From Deltaproteobacteria bacterium (GTDB taxonomy: Bacteria > Myxococcota > Kuafuiibacteriia > Kuafuiibacteriales > Kuafuiibacteriaceae): DNA of 64,000 bases. The position numbers and the translations under genes were made by a program. Position 1 is the first letter of the stretch. Every line of letters begins with the position of its first letter. The notes below the pieces were generated by a model, which made no database searches, was not told the origin of the DNA, and saw only the letters and a list, made by a program, of their open reading frames with translations. Below are positions 43,288-52,113 of this stretch, piece by piece. The DNA is taken from positions 261,037 to 325,036 of the forward strand of contig JACKEN010000008.1 in NCBI GenBank assembly GCA_020632995.1, given 5' to 3'.

Positions 43288-45892
43288 TCTCTCTCGAGCG
43301 TCTCATCTCGTCGCGACCTTTGCCAGTGCCCCGCGCGAGCGGGCCCACCGCGTCGGGGTGAGGCCGTGACCCCCTGAGTATGAGAAGGGCAGTGATGAGT
43401 AGCCAAGCCCACCCCGGCGGACCATCCCGCGGAATCCGCTGCCCCGAACACCGGCAGCCATCGCCGTCTTCGGTCAGCGAATCTCCCGCCAGGTCGAGGC
43501 GATACGGCGCGACGCCGTGCGCCATGTCGATCCCCAAGAAGGTCACGAAGCGACGACCGATCGCGATGTTCGCGGTGGGGTGGATGCCGTCGAAGCGCCC
43601 GGGCCCGATGTCGGTGACGCGCTGTGTGCCCTCGGCGGTGCCGTCGCTCAGGTACAGCTCGCGCCCCGTTTCGTATTCGTAGGCACCGAATGTGAGCAGG
43701 GGGCCCGAGGCCACCAGGGGGCCGGGGGCGCTGCTGGCGGGCCCGGGGGCCAGGTCGCGGAGGAGCTCGACCGCGCCGTCGCGCCAGCGGAGGAGCTCGA
43801 CGCCGAGCCCCGGCCACTCCGCCGACAGAATGGCGCCGCCTTCGAACGGGACGAGGTCTCGCACCCCGCTCGCCTCGATCCGCTCGACCCCATCGTCGGT
43901 CAGCACCAGCGCGTCACCGCCGATGAGCACGAACCTCCCGTCGACGTACCGCGCCAGGTCCAGCGTGGGCGCGCTCTCGTAGCGGAGCTGGGGTTGGTCG
44001 ACGTCAGCGACCAGCTCCGTGATCCTCAGGCGCCAGTAGTCGGAGCGACCCAAGGCCATGTGCGCGATGAAGCGGTGCTCGCCGCGGGCGAGGAGGCGAG
44101 GCTCGGTGAGCCTCTCACCCAGGATGCGGCGCGTGACCTCGAAGCCGGTGGGGGTGAGGGTCCAGAGCTCCATCCTCTGGCCGTCGATCACCGCGAGCGC
44201 CTCCATATCACCGCCCTCGATGGCGAGCAGGTCGACGACGTTGGCGTTGGTCGGCACATCCACCAGTAGCCGCGTGCCCTCAGGGGTCCCGTCGCTGATC
44301 CACCAGTCGGCGCCCGGTCCTATGCCGACCTGCAGCGCGATGGCGTCGCCGACGCGGCGCCACTCGCGCGACAGCGGCGCATCCCAGCTTGCGAGCACGC
44401 GCGCTTCGCTCGAGCCGACCTCGTACCGGCGCAGCGCACTCTCCCGCTCGCTCGTGTGGAGCGAGAAGTAGCCGTGGTGGTCGGCGGCGATGACGTCTCC
44501 CTTTACTTCGGTGAAGGCCTCGGTCCCGGTGGCGACGTCCACGACGGCGGTCGCCTCTCCCCGGCTCAGGACGATCTTCTCGTCGTCCAGCCCGCCGTGG
44601 AGCTCGTAGCGCGTGAGCGGCGCGGGGGCGCGACCGAGAAAGGCGGGCGCTGCGCCGAGGGTGTCCCCGTGCGCGTCGATCCGCTCGACCAGCGCGCTCC
44701 CGGTGGAGGGCCACACGACGATCGCGCCGCCGTCGTCGTCGGGGAAGATGAGGGGCGGGGCGTTCGGCGAGGTCGAGTGCGAGCCGATCGTGCGTGAGAC
44801 GCCGGTGGTGCCGTCGAGTGCAAGCAGGGTTGCTTGGCCTTCGGACCGGGTCACGCACAGCCGCGCGGACCGGACCGAGCCCGCGACGTCGCACTTGCCG
44901 AAGGTGTGCTGGCCACCCGCCTCCGACCACGCGACCTCGTTGCCGTCGCCGTCCACGGCGAAGAGCACCGCGCCGATGCCGGCCGGCGCCCGATCGTCGC
45001 GGTGCAAAGGTATGTTCGTGGTGAAGACCAGCTCGGTCCCCGCTTCGGTCCCGTCGGTGCGCCAATACTCACGCTGGCGACCCGTGTTGCGCACCGCCCA
45101 GGCGTGGCCTCCTGCGGGGAGGGCGATCGGGTCACCGACGAACCTGTCCGGCCCCAGCGTATGTCGATCCCCGGTGATGGGATCGATGGTGTGGAGGCGG
45201 CCGTCGGCCACCAGGAGCGCGCGGCCATCGAGGGGCGCCACACGCGATACACTCAAGAGATCCACGAGCGGCAAAACGGCGTCGGTGCCCTCCGTGGTGC
45301 CGTCGCTCATGACGACGGCCTCCACGCCGTCCGCGACGACCGAGAACCAGAGCCGATCATCGACGACGCTGAGCGGCCCGTGGCTCGCGTTCCTGGAGCT
45401 GTTGGGCGGCCAACTCACCACCCGCTCGACCGACACTCCGTCGGTGGACCACAGGACTACGCCATGGATGTCGTTGGCGCTCAGCACGTAGGCACGGTCG
45501 CGCAGGCGCACGACCCGGTATCCGGACCCGCCCGCTACGCGATGTCCGATCCCATCCTGGATGATGAAGGTGCCCTCGGGGGTGCCGTCGGTTCGGTAGA
45601 TGGCGCCGCCGTTGCCTGCCTCCCGAGCCGCGAAGACCACCACCCCGTCGTCGAGCGCCACGCTGGCACTCGGAGTGGGCGGCTCGTCGAGGTGGAGGTC
45701 GCGGATGTGCTCGGCCTCGAGCCGCTCGGCGTCCAACCGCCAGAGCCCGCGGATGGGCGTGCCGTTGGTCCACCAGATGTCGCCCGCCGCGTGGGTGAGG
45801 TTCTGCGGGATCGCGTAGGGTGGAGTGTCGGGCTCCGAGAGGGGCACCTGCGCGACCGCGGCGATGAGCAGGGGGAAGCAGGGCGCGAACAT
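43214..45892 (-). CDS. Large exported ELWxxDGT-repeat protein with MYXO-CTERM-like tail
   Basis: An 892-residue protein with a signal peptide (MFAPCFPLLIAAVAQVPL). Repeats of the form W(R/S)TDGTxxGT occur throughout (IYRTDGTPEGTFII, LWSTDGVSVER, YWRTDGTEAGTELVF, WWISDGTPEGTRLL, LYLSDGTAEGTQRV), consistent with a beta-propeller-like surface protein. Near the end, DGCRCSGQ then GWAWLLITALLILRGS resembles a MYXO-CTERM sorting signal: Cys, helix, Arg. The frame then continues about 50 residues into the next gene, which is odd and may indicate a slip near the true end. Confidence 0.75.
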   Translation of the reverse strand: MFAPCFPLLIAAVAQVPLSEPDTPPYAIPQNLTHAAGDIWWTNGTPIRGLWRLDAERLEAEHIRDLHLDEPPTPSASVALDDGVVVFAAREAGNGGAIYRTDGTPEGTFIIQDGIGHRVAGGSGYRVVRLRDRAYVLSANDIHGVVLWSTDGVSVERVVSWPPNSSRNASHGPLSVVDDRLWFSVVADGVEAVVMSDGTTEGTDAVLPLVDLLSVSRVAPLDGRALLVADGRLHTIDPITGDRHTLGPDRFVGDPIALPAGGHAWAVRNTGRQREYWRTDGTEAGTELVFTTNIPLHRDDRAPAGIGAVLFAVDGDGNEVAWSEAGGQHTFGKCDVAGSVRSARLCVTRSEGQATLLALDGTTGVSRTIGSHSTSPNAPPLIFPDDDGGAIVVWPSTGSALVERIDAHGDTLGAAPAFLGRAPAPLTRYELHGGLDDEKIVLSRGEATAVVDVATGTEAFTEVKGDVIAADHHGYFSLHTSERESALRRYEVGSSEARVLASWDAPLSREWRRVGDAIALQVGIGPGADWWISDGTPEGTRLLVDVPTNANVVDLLAIEGGDMEALAVIDGQRMELWTLTPTGFEVTRRILGERLTEPRLLARGEHRFIAHMALGRSDYWRLRITELVADVDQPQLRYESAPTLDLARYVDGRFVLIGGDALVLTDDGVERIEASGVRDLVPFEGGAILSAEWPGLGVELLRWRDGAVELLRDLAPGPASSAPGPLVASGPLLTFGAYEYETGRELYLSDGTAEGTQRVTDIGPGRFDGIHPTANIAIGRRFVTFLGIDMAHGVAPYRLDLAGDSLTEDGDGCRCSGQRIPRDGPPGWAWLLITALLILRGSRPHPDAVGPLARGTGKGRDEMRRSRESEQESPCAQALAPPHARRPARRLR

Positions 45893-45907
45893 GGGACCTC
45901 CCGCAGG

Positions 45908-46453
45908 CTACTTACAGAACTTGTCGTACATCATCCGGTCCTGCCGGTTGTGCTCGTCCCCGGCCGTGGCCGGGTTCTGGGCGTCCTGCTCGATCGCGAA
46001 CTTCCAGTGCGCGCACGGCGCCGGGAACTCCGCCTCATACAAGTATGTAGCGATCTGCTCGAGCGGGGCCTGGCCGAGGGGCAGGGCGGGCATCAGGCCC
46101 ATCCGCTCCACCGCCGGCTTCATCACCGCGCGCTCGGGGTCCGGGGTCTCGACGAAGGTGACCATTCGCTGGATGAAAGCCGCCTTGTCATCGGTGGCCT
46201 TCTTGTAGCGGCGCTGGATCCCGAACATCGGGGGACCCTTGGGCGGGATGAGCTCGGGGTCGTGGCAGGAGTGACAGACCGCGTAGAGGCGGTGGCCGGC
46301 CTGGGCGGTGGGGCTGAGGCCGTCCGCGCTGGGGCCGGGCATCGCGAGGGCGGCGGACGCGGCGGGGCTCGGCTCGGGCTTCGTGGGCTCGGGGGAGCGG
46401 GTACAGCCGAGCAGGAGCCCGAGGCCGAGGAGGGCGGTGGTTCTGGAGACCAT
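45908..46453 (-). CDS. c-type cytochrome lipoprotein
   Basis: A 181-residue protein with lipobox LLGC and a single haem-binding motif, AVCHSCH, near residue 60. Met residues in MGLMPALPLG could supply the sixth ligand. It would carry electrons in the periplasm, anchored to the membrane. It is 15 nt downstream of the start of the large repeat gene on the same strand side, and no oxidase gene is adjacent. Confidence 0.85.
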   Translation of the reverse strand: MVSRTTALLGLGLLLGCTRSPEPTKPEPSPAASAALAMPGPSADGLSPTAQAGHRLYAVCHSCHDPELIPPKGPPMFGIQRRYKKATDDKAAFIQRMVTFVETPDPERAVMKPAVERMGLMPALPLGQAPLEQIATYLYEAEFPAPCAHWKFAIEQDAQNPATAGDEHNRQDRMMYDKFCK

Positions 46454-46685
46454 GCCCCGCCATAGCCCATCGGTGCGCCTCCGGACGACCGCTTCAACCG
46501 ATATAGTCTTGATGGCCGGACACTTGCGGCCGTTCCGACCTGGTCGCCGCTGACCCTCGCCGCCTAGGATCGGGAGAAACGCTAGCTAGGTCCTGGGCCG
46601 GATCGAGCCACCCCTGCCAGGGCGGGTGCGGCATACCTCAAATGGGCTATTCGGTCCGCCGAGTTCTCCTCATCGAGGTGCGGAC

Positions 46686-48881
46686 ATGACGACTCCGATC
46701 GCGAACGTTGGGCTCAAGGGGCGCCTGGTGGGCCTCTTCCTGGTGGTGGGGCTCGTCCCCCTGGTGACGTTGGGGCTGGTGAGCCGCGCGCGGACTCGCG
46801 AGGCGCTGGTCGACGGCGCCCGGACCAAGCTCGAGGCGATCCGTGAGGTGAAGACCCACCAGGTCGAGGCCTGGTTCACGGAGCGTCGGGGCGACCTCGA
46901 GGTGCTCGCCTCCACGCCGCTCACCCTGGCCGGGCTCGCGCGCTTCACGGAGGTGAAGGAGGCCGAGGGGCTGAAGAGCGCGGCCTACGAGGCCGTGAAC
47001 CGCGAGCTCGGCGGATACTTCAAGACCTTCCAGGAGGCCTACTCATACTATGACCTGTTCCTCATCGCGCCGTCGGGCGACGTCGTCTACACGGTGGCGC
47101 GCGAGGCGGACTGGGGCTCGAACCTGAGCCACGGGCCGTACAAGGACACCGGGTTGGCTCGGGTGTTCCGGAGCGCGATGGCGGGCGAGGTCCTGGTCAC
47201 CGACTTCGAGGCCTACGCCCCGAGCAACGGCGCGGCGGCGTCGTTCATCGCGCATCCGCTCGAGGCGGGCGGGAAAGTCGTCGGGGTGGTGGCCCTTCAG
47301 CTGCCGCAGAGCGCGATCAACGCGATCATGCAGGAGCGCACCGGGCTCGGCGAGAGCGGTGAGACCTACCTCGTCGGGGCCGACAAGAAGATGCGCTCCG
47401 ACTCACGGTTCGAGAAGGAGCCGACCCTCCTCACGAAGGTGGTCGATACCGCCGCGGTGCAGGCGGCGTTCGCAGGCAAGACAGCTTGCGAGGTGATCGA
47501 CGACTATCGGGGCGTGCCGGTCTGGAGCTGCTACGACAAGCTCGACATCGCCGGGCTCGACTGGGCGATCCTGTCCGAGATCGATCAGTCCGAGGCCGAG
47601 GCGGCCGTCACCGACCTGAGCTGGTGGATCCTCGGCCTGATGCTCGCCTGCGGTGCCGGCGTCGCCCTGTTCGCGTGGCGCCTCGCGGTGGGGATCGCCT
47701 CGCCCCTCGTGCGCATGTCCAAGGTGGTGGCGGAGCTCGACCTGACCACCCAGCTCGACGAGAGCCGCCAGGACGAGATCGGCGACCTCGCGCGCGGGAT
47801 GAACGCCTTCGTGGCGCGGATCCGCGCCTTGGTCGGGAGCGTGCAGGGCTCCTCGGCCCAGCTCGTGAGCTCCGCCGACGGGCTCCAGGCGGCCTCGAAG
47901 CGCCTCTCTGTCGGGGCGCAGACGGTGCGGGACCGCTCCTCGAGCATGTCGACCTCACTGCAGCAGATGGCGACCGGGAGCAGCGTGGTCTCGACCTCGG
48001 TGGACGAGGCGTCCAGCTCGCTGAACGGGCTGGCCGCGTCGGTCCAGCAGCTCTCCGCCAACAGCAACAACCTCGCGTCGGGCACCGAGCAGATGTCGGG
48101 CAACCTCAACAGCGTCGCGGTGGCGCTGGAGGAGATGAGCGCCTCCCTGGCCGAGGTCTCGCAGACCTGCGCCAAGACGTCCGAGGTCAGCGAGCGGAGC
48201 AGCACCCGCGCGCGTGAGGTGCTCGGCCGCATCGCGGACCTCGCCAAGAAGGCGGGCGAGATCTCGGGGATCGTCGGGCTGATCGAGGACATCGCGGACC
48301 AGACCAACCTCCTCGCCTTGAACGCCACCATCGAGGCGGCGAGCGCGGGTGAGGCGGGCCGAGGCTTCGCGGTGGTCGCGAGCGAGGTGAAGGCGCTCGC
48401 AGGGCAGACTGCGGGCGCCACGGTCGAGATCCGGCAGCGCGCGGGCGCGATCCAGAAGGTCACGAGCGAGGTCGTGAGCGCGATGGAGGAGCTCGACACC
48501 CTGGCCGATGAGACGAGCATGTTCTCGAAGAGCATCGCCGCCGCGGTGGAGGAGCAGACCTCCACCACGAACGAGATCTCCCGGAGCATGGAGGCGGGGG
48601 CGGAGGCCGCTCGGATGATCTCCTCCGCGGTGCAGGAGATCTCCACCGCGATCGAAGACGTGGCGCGGGGCTCCGCGGTGGTGGCGAGCGGCGTCGACGA
48701 GATCGCCGCGTCGTCGTCGCAGATGTCCGCCGGCCTCAACGACGCCGCGCAGGACGTGGTGGAGGTCGACGGCACGGTGCGGAACACGGCGGAGGACGCC
48801 AGCCGCGTCGACGACGCCGCGACCGGCATCGGCTCCATCGCCGCCGGCCTGGCCCAGCTCGTGGGTGCCTACCGGATCTAG
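46686..48881 (+). CDS. Methyl-accepting chemotaxis protein
   Basis: A 731-residue receptor: TM1 (LKGRLVGLFLVVGLVPLVTLGL), a periplasmic Cache-like sensor to about residue 310, TM2 (WWILGLMLACGAGVALFAW), a HAMP domain, and a signalling domain. The hairpin tip reads IEDIADQTNLLALNATIEAA then FAVVASEVKALAGQT. Start ATG 46686 is chosen over an upstream open frame. No che genes are near, so it signals in trans. One palindrome copy is at 47476-47489. Confidence 0.95.
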   Translation: MTTPIANVGLKGRLVGLFLVVGLVPLVTLGLVSRARTREALVDGARTKLEAIREVKTHQVEAWFTERRGDLEVLASTPLTLAGLARFTEVKEAEGLKSAAYEAVNRELGGYFKTFQEAYSYYDLFLIAPSGDVVYTVAREADWGSNLSHGPYKDTGLARVFRSAMAGEVLVTDFEAYAPSNGAAASFIAHPLEAGGKVVGVVALQLPQSAINAIMQERTGLGESGETYLVGADKKMRSDSRFEKEPTLLTKVVDTAAVQAAFAGKTACEVIDDYRGVPVWSCYDKLDIAGLDWAILSEIDQSEAEAAVTDLSWWILGLMLACGAGVALFAWRLAVGIASPLVRMSKVVAELDLTTQLDESRQDEIGDLARGMNAFVARIRALVGSVQGSSAQLVSSADGLQAASKRLSVGAQTVRDRSSSMSTSLQQMATGSSVVSTSVDEASSSLNGLAASVQQLSANSNNLASGTEQMSGNLNSVAVALEEMSASLAEVSQTCAKTSEVSERSSTRAREVLGRIADLAKKAGEISGIVGLIEDIADQTNLLALNATIEAASAGEAGRGFAVVASEVKALAGQTAGATVEIRQRAGAIQKVTSEVVSAMEELDTLADETSMFSKSIAAAVEEQTSTTNEISRSMEAGAEAARMISSAVQEISTAIEDVARGSAVVASGVDEIAASSSQMSAGLNDAAQDVVEVDGTVRNTAEDASRVDDAATGIGSIAAGLAQLVGAYRI

Positions 48882-49306
48882 CCTCGCTCGCTCAGGGGCA
48901 GGAGGCGGGAGTCCTCCAGCGCCGCGGTGCGATGGCCGAGGCCGGCGAGGTAGGCCTCGTTGCTCGCGAAGGCGAGGAAGGACGTGACGCTGCTCTGGCG
49001 GATCAGCATCACCAGGTCCCACCGCTCGTCTTCTGGACCGATCAGGAAGGCCCCGCCGTCGCCGAGGAACAGGACCTCGCCGCCGCTCTCGTGCAAGAAG
49101 GGTTGCGTGTGGCGGACGTAGCGCTCGAAGGCCTCCGCGCCGGTGATCGGCGTGGCCGGCGCGAGCTCGGGGTGGGCGCTGTAGTCCGCCACTTCTCGGA
49201 AGCGCAGGAGGTTCAGCATGACGACGGGGCCTTCGAGCCCGCGCTGGACGAAGCGCCTGCCGGCGCTCTGGGTCGGTTCGAGGTAGCGGTGCGAGCCGTC
49301 GGTCAT
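48878..49306 (-). CDS. DUF1330-like dimeric alpha-beta barrel protein
   Basis: A 142-residue protein: VVMLNLLRFREVADYS, AFERYVRHTQPFLHESGGEV, and AFASNEAYLAGLGHRTAALEDS match the DUF1330 pattern. The function of the family is unknown. It converges on the chemoreceptor, overlapping its stop by 4 nt. The ATG at 49306 lies just behind an AT-rich promoter that may give a leaderless message. Confidence 0.8.
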   Translation of the reverse strand: MTDGSHRYLEPTQSAGRRFVQRGLEGPVVMLNLLRFREVADYSAHPELAPATPITGAEAFERYVRHTQPFLHESGGEVLFLGDGGAFLIGPEDERWDLVMLIRQSSVTSFLAFASNEAYLAGLGHRTAALEDSRLLPLSERG

Positions 49307-49360
49307 GGCGGCATTCTACCCGGATTTAATTTGCGGTCAATATACCCGGATATAAATATC
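49307..49360 (-). promoter_or_regulatory. AT-rich promoter with two near-palindromic direct repeats
   Basis: On the minus strand TTGACC (49340-49335) and TAGAAT (49318-49313) form a -35/-10 pair with a 16-bp spacer. The predicted transcription start falls at or next to the ATG at 49306, suggesting a leaderless mRNA. Two copies of TACCCGGAT(T/A)TAA-like sequence (from 49317 and 49343, 26 bp apart) cover the -10 side and the region upstream of -35. Each has near-dyad symmetry around CCGG, like an operator. Confidence 0.6.
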
Positions 49361-49482
49361 GCCGACCCGGCGCGTGGGGCCGTTCCAACCCGATACCCTC
49401 CTCGAAACCCGACGGTTGCGCCGGCCGGCGCAAGGGCTAGACTGCGGCCTCGAGCGCCAGGTAGGCGCGTGGAGGACTGCCC

Positions 49483-49614
49483 ATGAGCGACAGCGCGACC
49501 GATCTCGAGACCACCCCCAAGAGCACCACCGGATTCTGGATCTCCATGGCCGTGCTGTTCGGCTTCCTCGCCTTCATCGGCGTGGCGTTCCTGGGCGCGC
49601 ACTTCCTGATGTAG
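49483..49614 (+). CDS. Small single-helix membrane protein, 43 residues
   Basis: ATG 49483 follows GGAGG at a spacing of 7 nt. The protein begins MSDSATDLETTPKSTTGF, a polar Thr/Ser-rich segment, and continues with one membrane helix (WISMAVLFGFLAFIGVAFLG) to the end. It is followed by a very strong hairpin, so it looks like a complete monocistronic unit. The function is unknown; small proteins of this design often modulate larger membrane complexes. Confidence 0.7.
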   Translation: MSDSATDLETTPKSTTGFWISMAVLFGFLAFIGVAFLGAHFLM

Positions 49615-49630
49615 CTCCCCTCGCCGTGGT

Positions 49631-49663
49631 CACCTCCGAGGGTGGGATACACCTTCGGAGGTG
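49631..49663 (+). terminator. 14-bp stem hairpin after the small membrane protein
   Basis: CACCTCCGAGGGTG-ggata-CACCTTCGGAGGTG pairs along all 14 positions (one G-U) with a 5-nt loop, 16 nt after the stop. No T-run follows. It separates the small gene from the metallopeptidase gene. Confidence 0.7.
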
Positions 49664-49730
49664 CACTTCGGGCCCGAGTGCCCACGATCCGGGCCGGTGA
49701 CCCCCGCCAGGCCCTGGCACGCGCCGTGCG

Positions 49731-51602
49731 ATGGGCCGGTGCATGCAGATCCAGCGCGTCGTCTCCAGGACGGAGACCTACACGACCCAAGAGACCAGGA
49801 CCGGCACCCGCTCGGATGGCGCCGGGGGCACCGAGACCTACAGCTACACCGAGGACGTCCAGCGCCTGCGGGTGGTGAACGACGTGGTCACCGAGGAGGT
49901 GCCGGACCCGGTGCCCCCGCAAGACAAGTTGCTCGAGGAGCAGGACTGGGCGGCGGAGGAGCTGGCGGAGCCGGAGGAGCCCGTGGACCCGATGACGGGC
50001 GAGGAGGCCATCGCTGTCCTCGACCGCGACTTCGAGGTCTTCGACGGGGCCGGCGCGTTCATGGGATGGACGGACGGCAAGGTGAGCCAGCGCGATCTCC
50101 GGGTGGTGGCGGAGAACGCGGACGACAAGTTCACGGCCGAGCAGCAGGAGGCGGCGCAGGTCCTGCTCGACAGCCCCACCTACCGCAACTTCCTGGACGT
50201 CGGGACCGATGACGGGGTCGACGGCATCATCACCCGCGAGGGCGTGGACAGCGCGGTGGCCGCGATCGCGTCCGGGTCGTACCTCGACGAGCTGTTCGAC
50301 ACCGCGGCCGGGCTCGGCGGGCGCGACGGCTACATCGGCGGCGCGGACGTGCGCGCGGTGCTCGCGGATCCCGGCCTGCCCCAAGAGATGAAGGACGCCC
50401 TCAGCCTGATCCTCGAGAGCAGCGAGGCGGGCGAGGACCTGCACGCGGTCATCGGGGCGCTGGACGCGAGCGAGATCGCGGACGCCAGCGCGCTGATGCA
50501 GACCCCGGCCTACGCGGCGCTCTCGGACGCACAGCGCCGCCTGGTGGCCGACGCCTTCCGCGACAGCGGTGGTGCCGCCGCGGCCGAGCTCCGCACCCTC
50601 TTGGAGAGCCCGGAGTTCCAGGCGGGCGGCGCGGCGGAGCAGGAGGCGGCGCTCAGCCGGGTCGCCCTCCTCAACTCCACCGAGTTCGCGGCGCTCCCCA
50701 CGAGCGATCAGGACCTGATCCGCGCCACCCTGGCCGGGGCCGACGTCGCCGATCTCGCGGTGGCGGGCGACCTCCTCAGCCTGATCCAGAACCCCAACTT
50801 CGCCGGGCTCCCGGCCGACACCCAGACCGCGATCCTCAGCCAGGCGTCCAACTACCCCGACAGCCGCGCGGTCGCGAACCTGGAGCGGATGGTGGACCAG
50901 CAGTGGTTCCGCGATCAGGACCTCGCGGACCAGCAGCGCTCGGCCAAGCTCGTGGCCCACATGTCAGCCGACGACACCGGCGACCGCGACATCATCGAGA
51001 ACACCCTCGACCGGTTCCTCGCCCCGGACGCCGACTACAAGCTTCGGTGGCTCCCGATCGCGGCGGACCCGGGGAACGTCACCCTGGGCTACGCGAGCGG
51101 GGACACGCTCACCCTCAACGAAGACCTCGTGCCGGCGGACAACAACCCGGTGGGCACCGGGATGGACGCCCGGGTCATCGAGAACACCTCCGCCCACGAG
51201 GTCAGCCACCTCGTGAACGGCGACACCCCCAGCCAGACGTTCGAGTACCTCAACGAGGAGTACCGGGCCTGGTACGTGGGCTACGAGGCGCAGAACGGGC
51301 GGCCGCCCTCCAACCAGGAGGCGATGGATCGTTGGGAGTACTTCCTCAACCCCGGCGGCGGCTACGCGGACTACGCGCAGGGGATCACCGGCGGCGGGCC
51401 CGGGGGCGCCGACATCCCGGGCGCGCTCGACAAGCCGGAGGAGGCCGAGCAGATCTTCGCGCTGCTCTCGGAGCTCTCCGGGCTGGAGGTCACCGACGCA
51501 AACTACCTTGCGGTGATGGCGGACCCGAGCACCTGGACCACAACCCCCAGCGACCCGGCGTCCGACGACGTCTTCCCCGCGACCGATGACCTGGACAACT
51601 GA
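49731..51602 (+). CDS. Putative HExxH zinc-metallopeptidase protein, effector-like
   Basis: A 623-residue protein without a signal peptide. The N-terminus is Thr-rich (RTETYTTQETRTGT). Residues about 95-210 contain EF-hand-like loops (VFDGAGAFMGWTDGKVSQRDL cut to GWTDGKVSQRDL, and DVGTDDGVDGIITREG). The middle is helical. The last 200 residues hold a zincin motif, NTSAHEVSHLVNGD, with further Glu in EYLNEEYRAWY as a possible third ligand. This layout is common among myxobacterial proteins thought to be secreted effectors. ATG 49743 (MQIQRVV) is an alternative start. The next gene follows 16 nt downstream and may encode a partner. Confidence 0.6.
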   Translation: MGRCMQIQRVVSRTETYTTQETRTGTRSDGAGGTETYSYTEDVQRLRVVNDVVTEEVPDPVPPQDKLLEEQDWAAEELAEPEEPVDPMTGEEAIAVLDRDFEVFDGAGAFMGWTDGKVSQRDLRVVAENADDKFTAEQQEAAQVLLDSPTYRNFLDVGTDDGVDGIITREGVDSAVAAIASGSYLDELFDTAAGLGGRDGYIGGADVRAVLADPGLPQEMKDALSLILESSEAGEDLHAVIGALDASEIADASALMQTPAYAALSDAQRRLVADAFRDSGGAAAAELRTLLESPEFQAGGAAEQEAALSRVALLNSTEFAALPTSDQDLIRATLAGADVADLAVAGDLLSLIQNPNFAGLPADTQTAILSQASNYPDSRAVANLERMVDQQWFRDQDLADQQRSAKLVAHMSADDTGDRDIIENTLDRFLAPDADYKLRWLPIAADPGNVTLGYASGDTLTLNEDLVPADNNPVGTGMDARVIENTSAHEVSHLVNGDTPSQTFEYLNEEYRAWYVGYEAQNGRPPSNQEAMDRWEYFLNPGGGYADYAQGITGGGPGGADIPGALDKPEEAEQIFALLSELSGLEVTDANYLAVMADPSTWTTTPSDPASDDVFPATDDLDN

Positions 51603-51618
51603 GATGGGAGACAGAGCC

Positions 51619-52113
51619 ATGACACAGCAAGAGCAGCCCCGAGTGATGGTGAAGCAGGCCGTGGTCCGCGAGCGCGGCTGGCGGCAGGACGACGTGATGG
51701 TGTCCGAGGTGAAGGCGCTCGCGCGCCGCGGTTGCACCTTCTACCGGGCCTCCAACCCCGCCCGGATCGACCAGCAGCCGGTGCAGTACGCGGTGCTCCC
51801 GGACGGGCAGGTGGCCCGAGCGCCGACCGAGGTCCTGCGCCGCTTCGGCGATGGGGCGTCGGCCGACTGGTGGGCCCAGGTGATCACCCGGCTGGGCGGT
51901 GCGCGCGGTACCCTCGTGGACGAGCACGCGCCCTCCGCCATCCGGAAGATCCACGAGGCGGGGGCGGAGTGGGCCCCCACCCTGCGGCGGTCGGCGACGG
52001 GCGTCTCGCTCGCCTTCTACACCGTGGACTACGAGCTCGGCGGCATCCTCCACGTGCAGGCCAGCCTGCCCGCGCAAGGTGACCTGACGGTCACCGCACA
52101 GAAGCTCGCCTAA
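51619..52113 (+). CDS. Small soluble protein, possible partner of the metallopeptidase
   Basis: 164 residues, no signal peptide. ATG 51619 is supported by GGGAG at 8 nt spacing; upstream in-frame ATGs lie inside the preceding gene. The sequence (VKQAVVRERGWRQDDVMVSE, FYRASNPARIDQQPV, SLAFYTVDYELGGILHV) is alpha/beta and not recognised. Its position immediately behind a putative effector suggests a chaperone, adaptor or immunity protein, by analogy only. Confidence 0.55.
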   Translation: MTQQEQPRVMVKQAVVRERGWRQDDVMVSEVKALARRGCTFYRASNPARIDQQPVQYAVLPDGQVARAPTEVLRRFGDGASADWWAQVITRLGGARGTLVDEHAPSAIRKIHEAGAEWAPTLRRSATGVSLAFYTVDYELGGILHVQASLPAQGDLTVTAQKLA

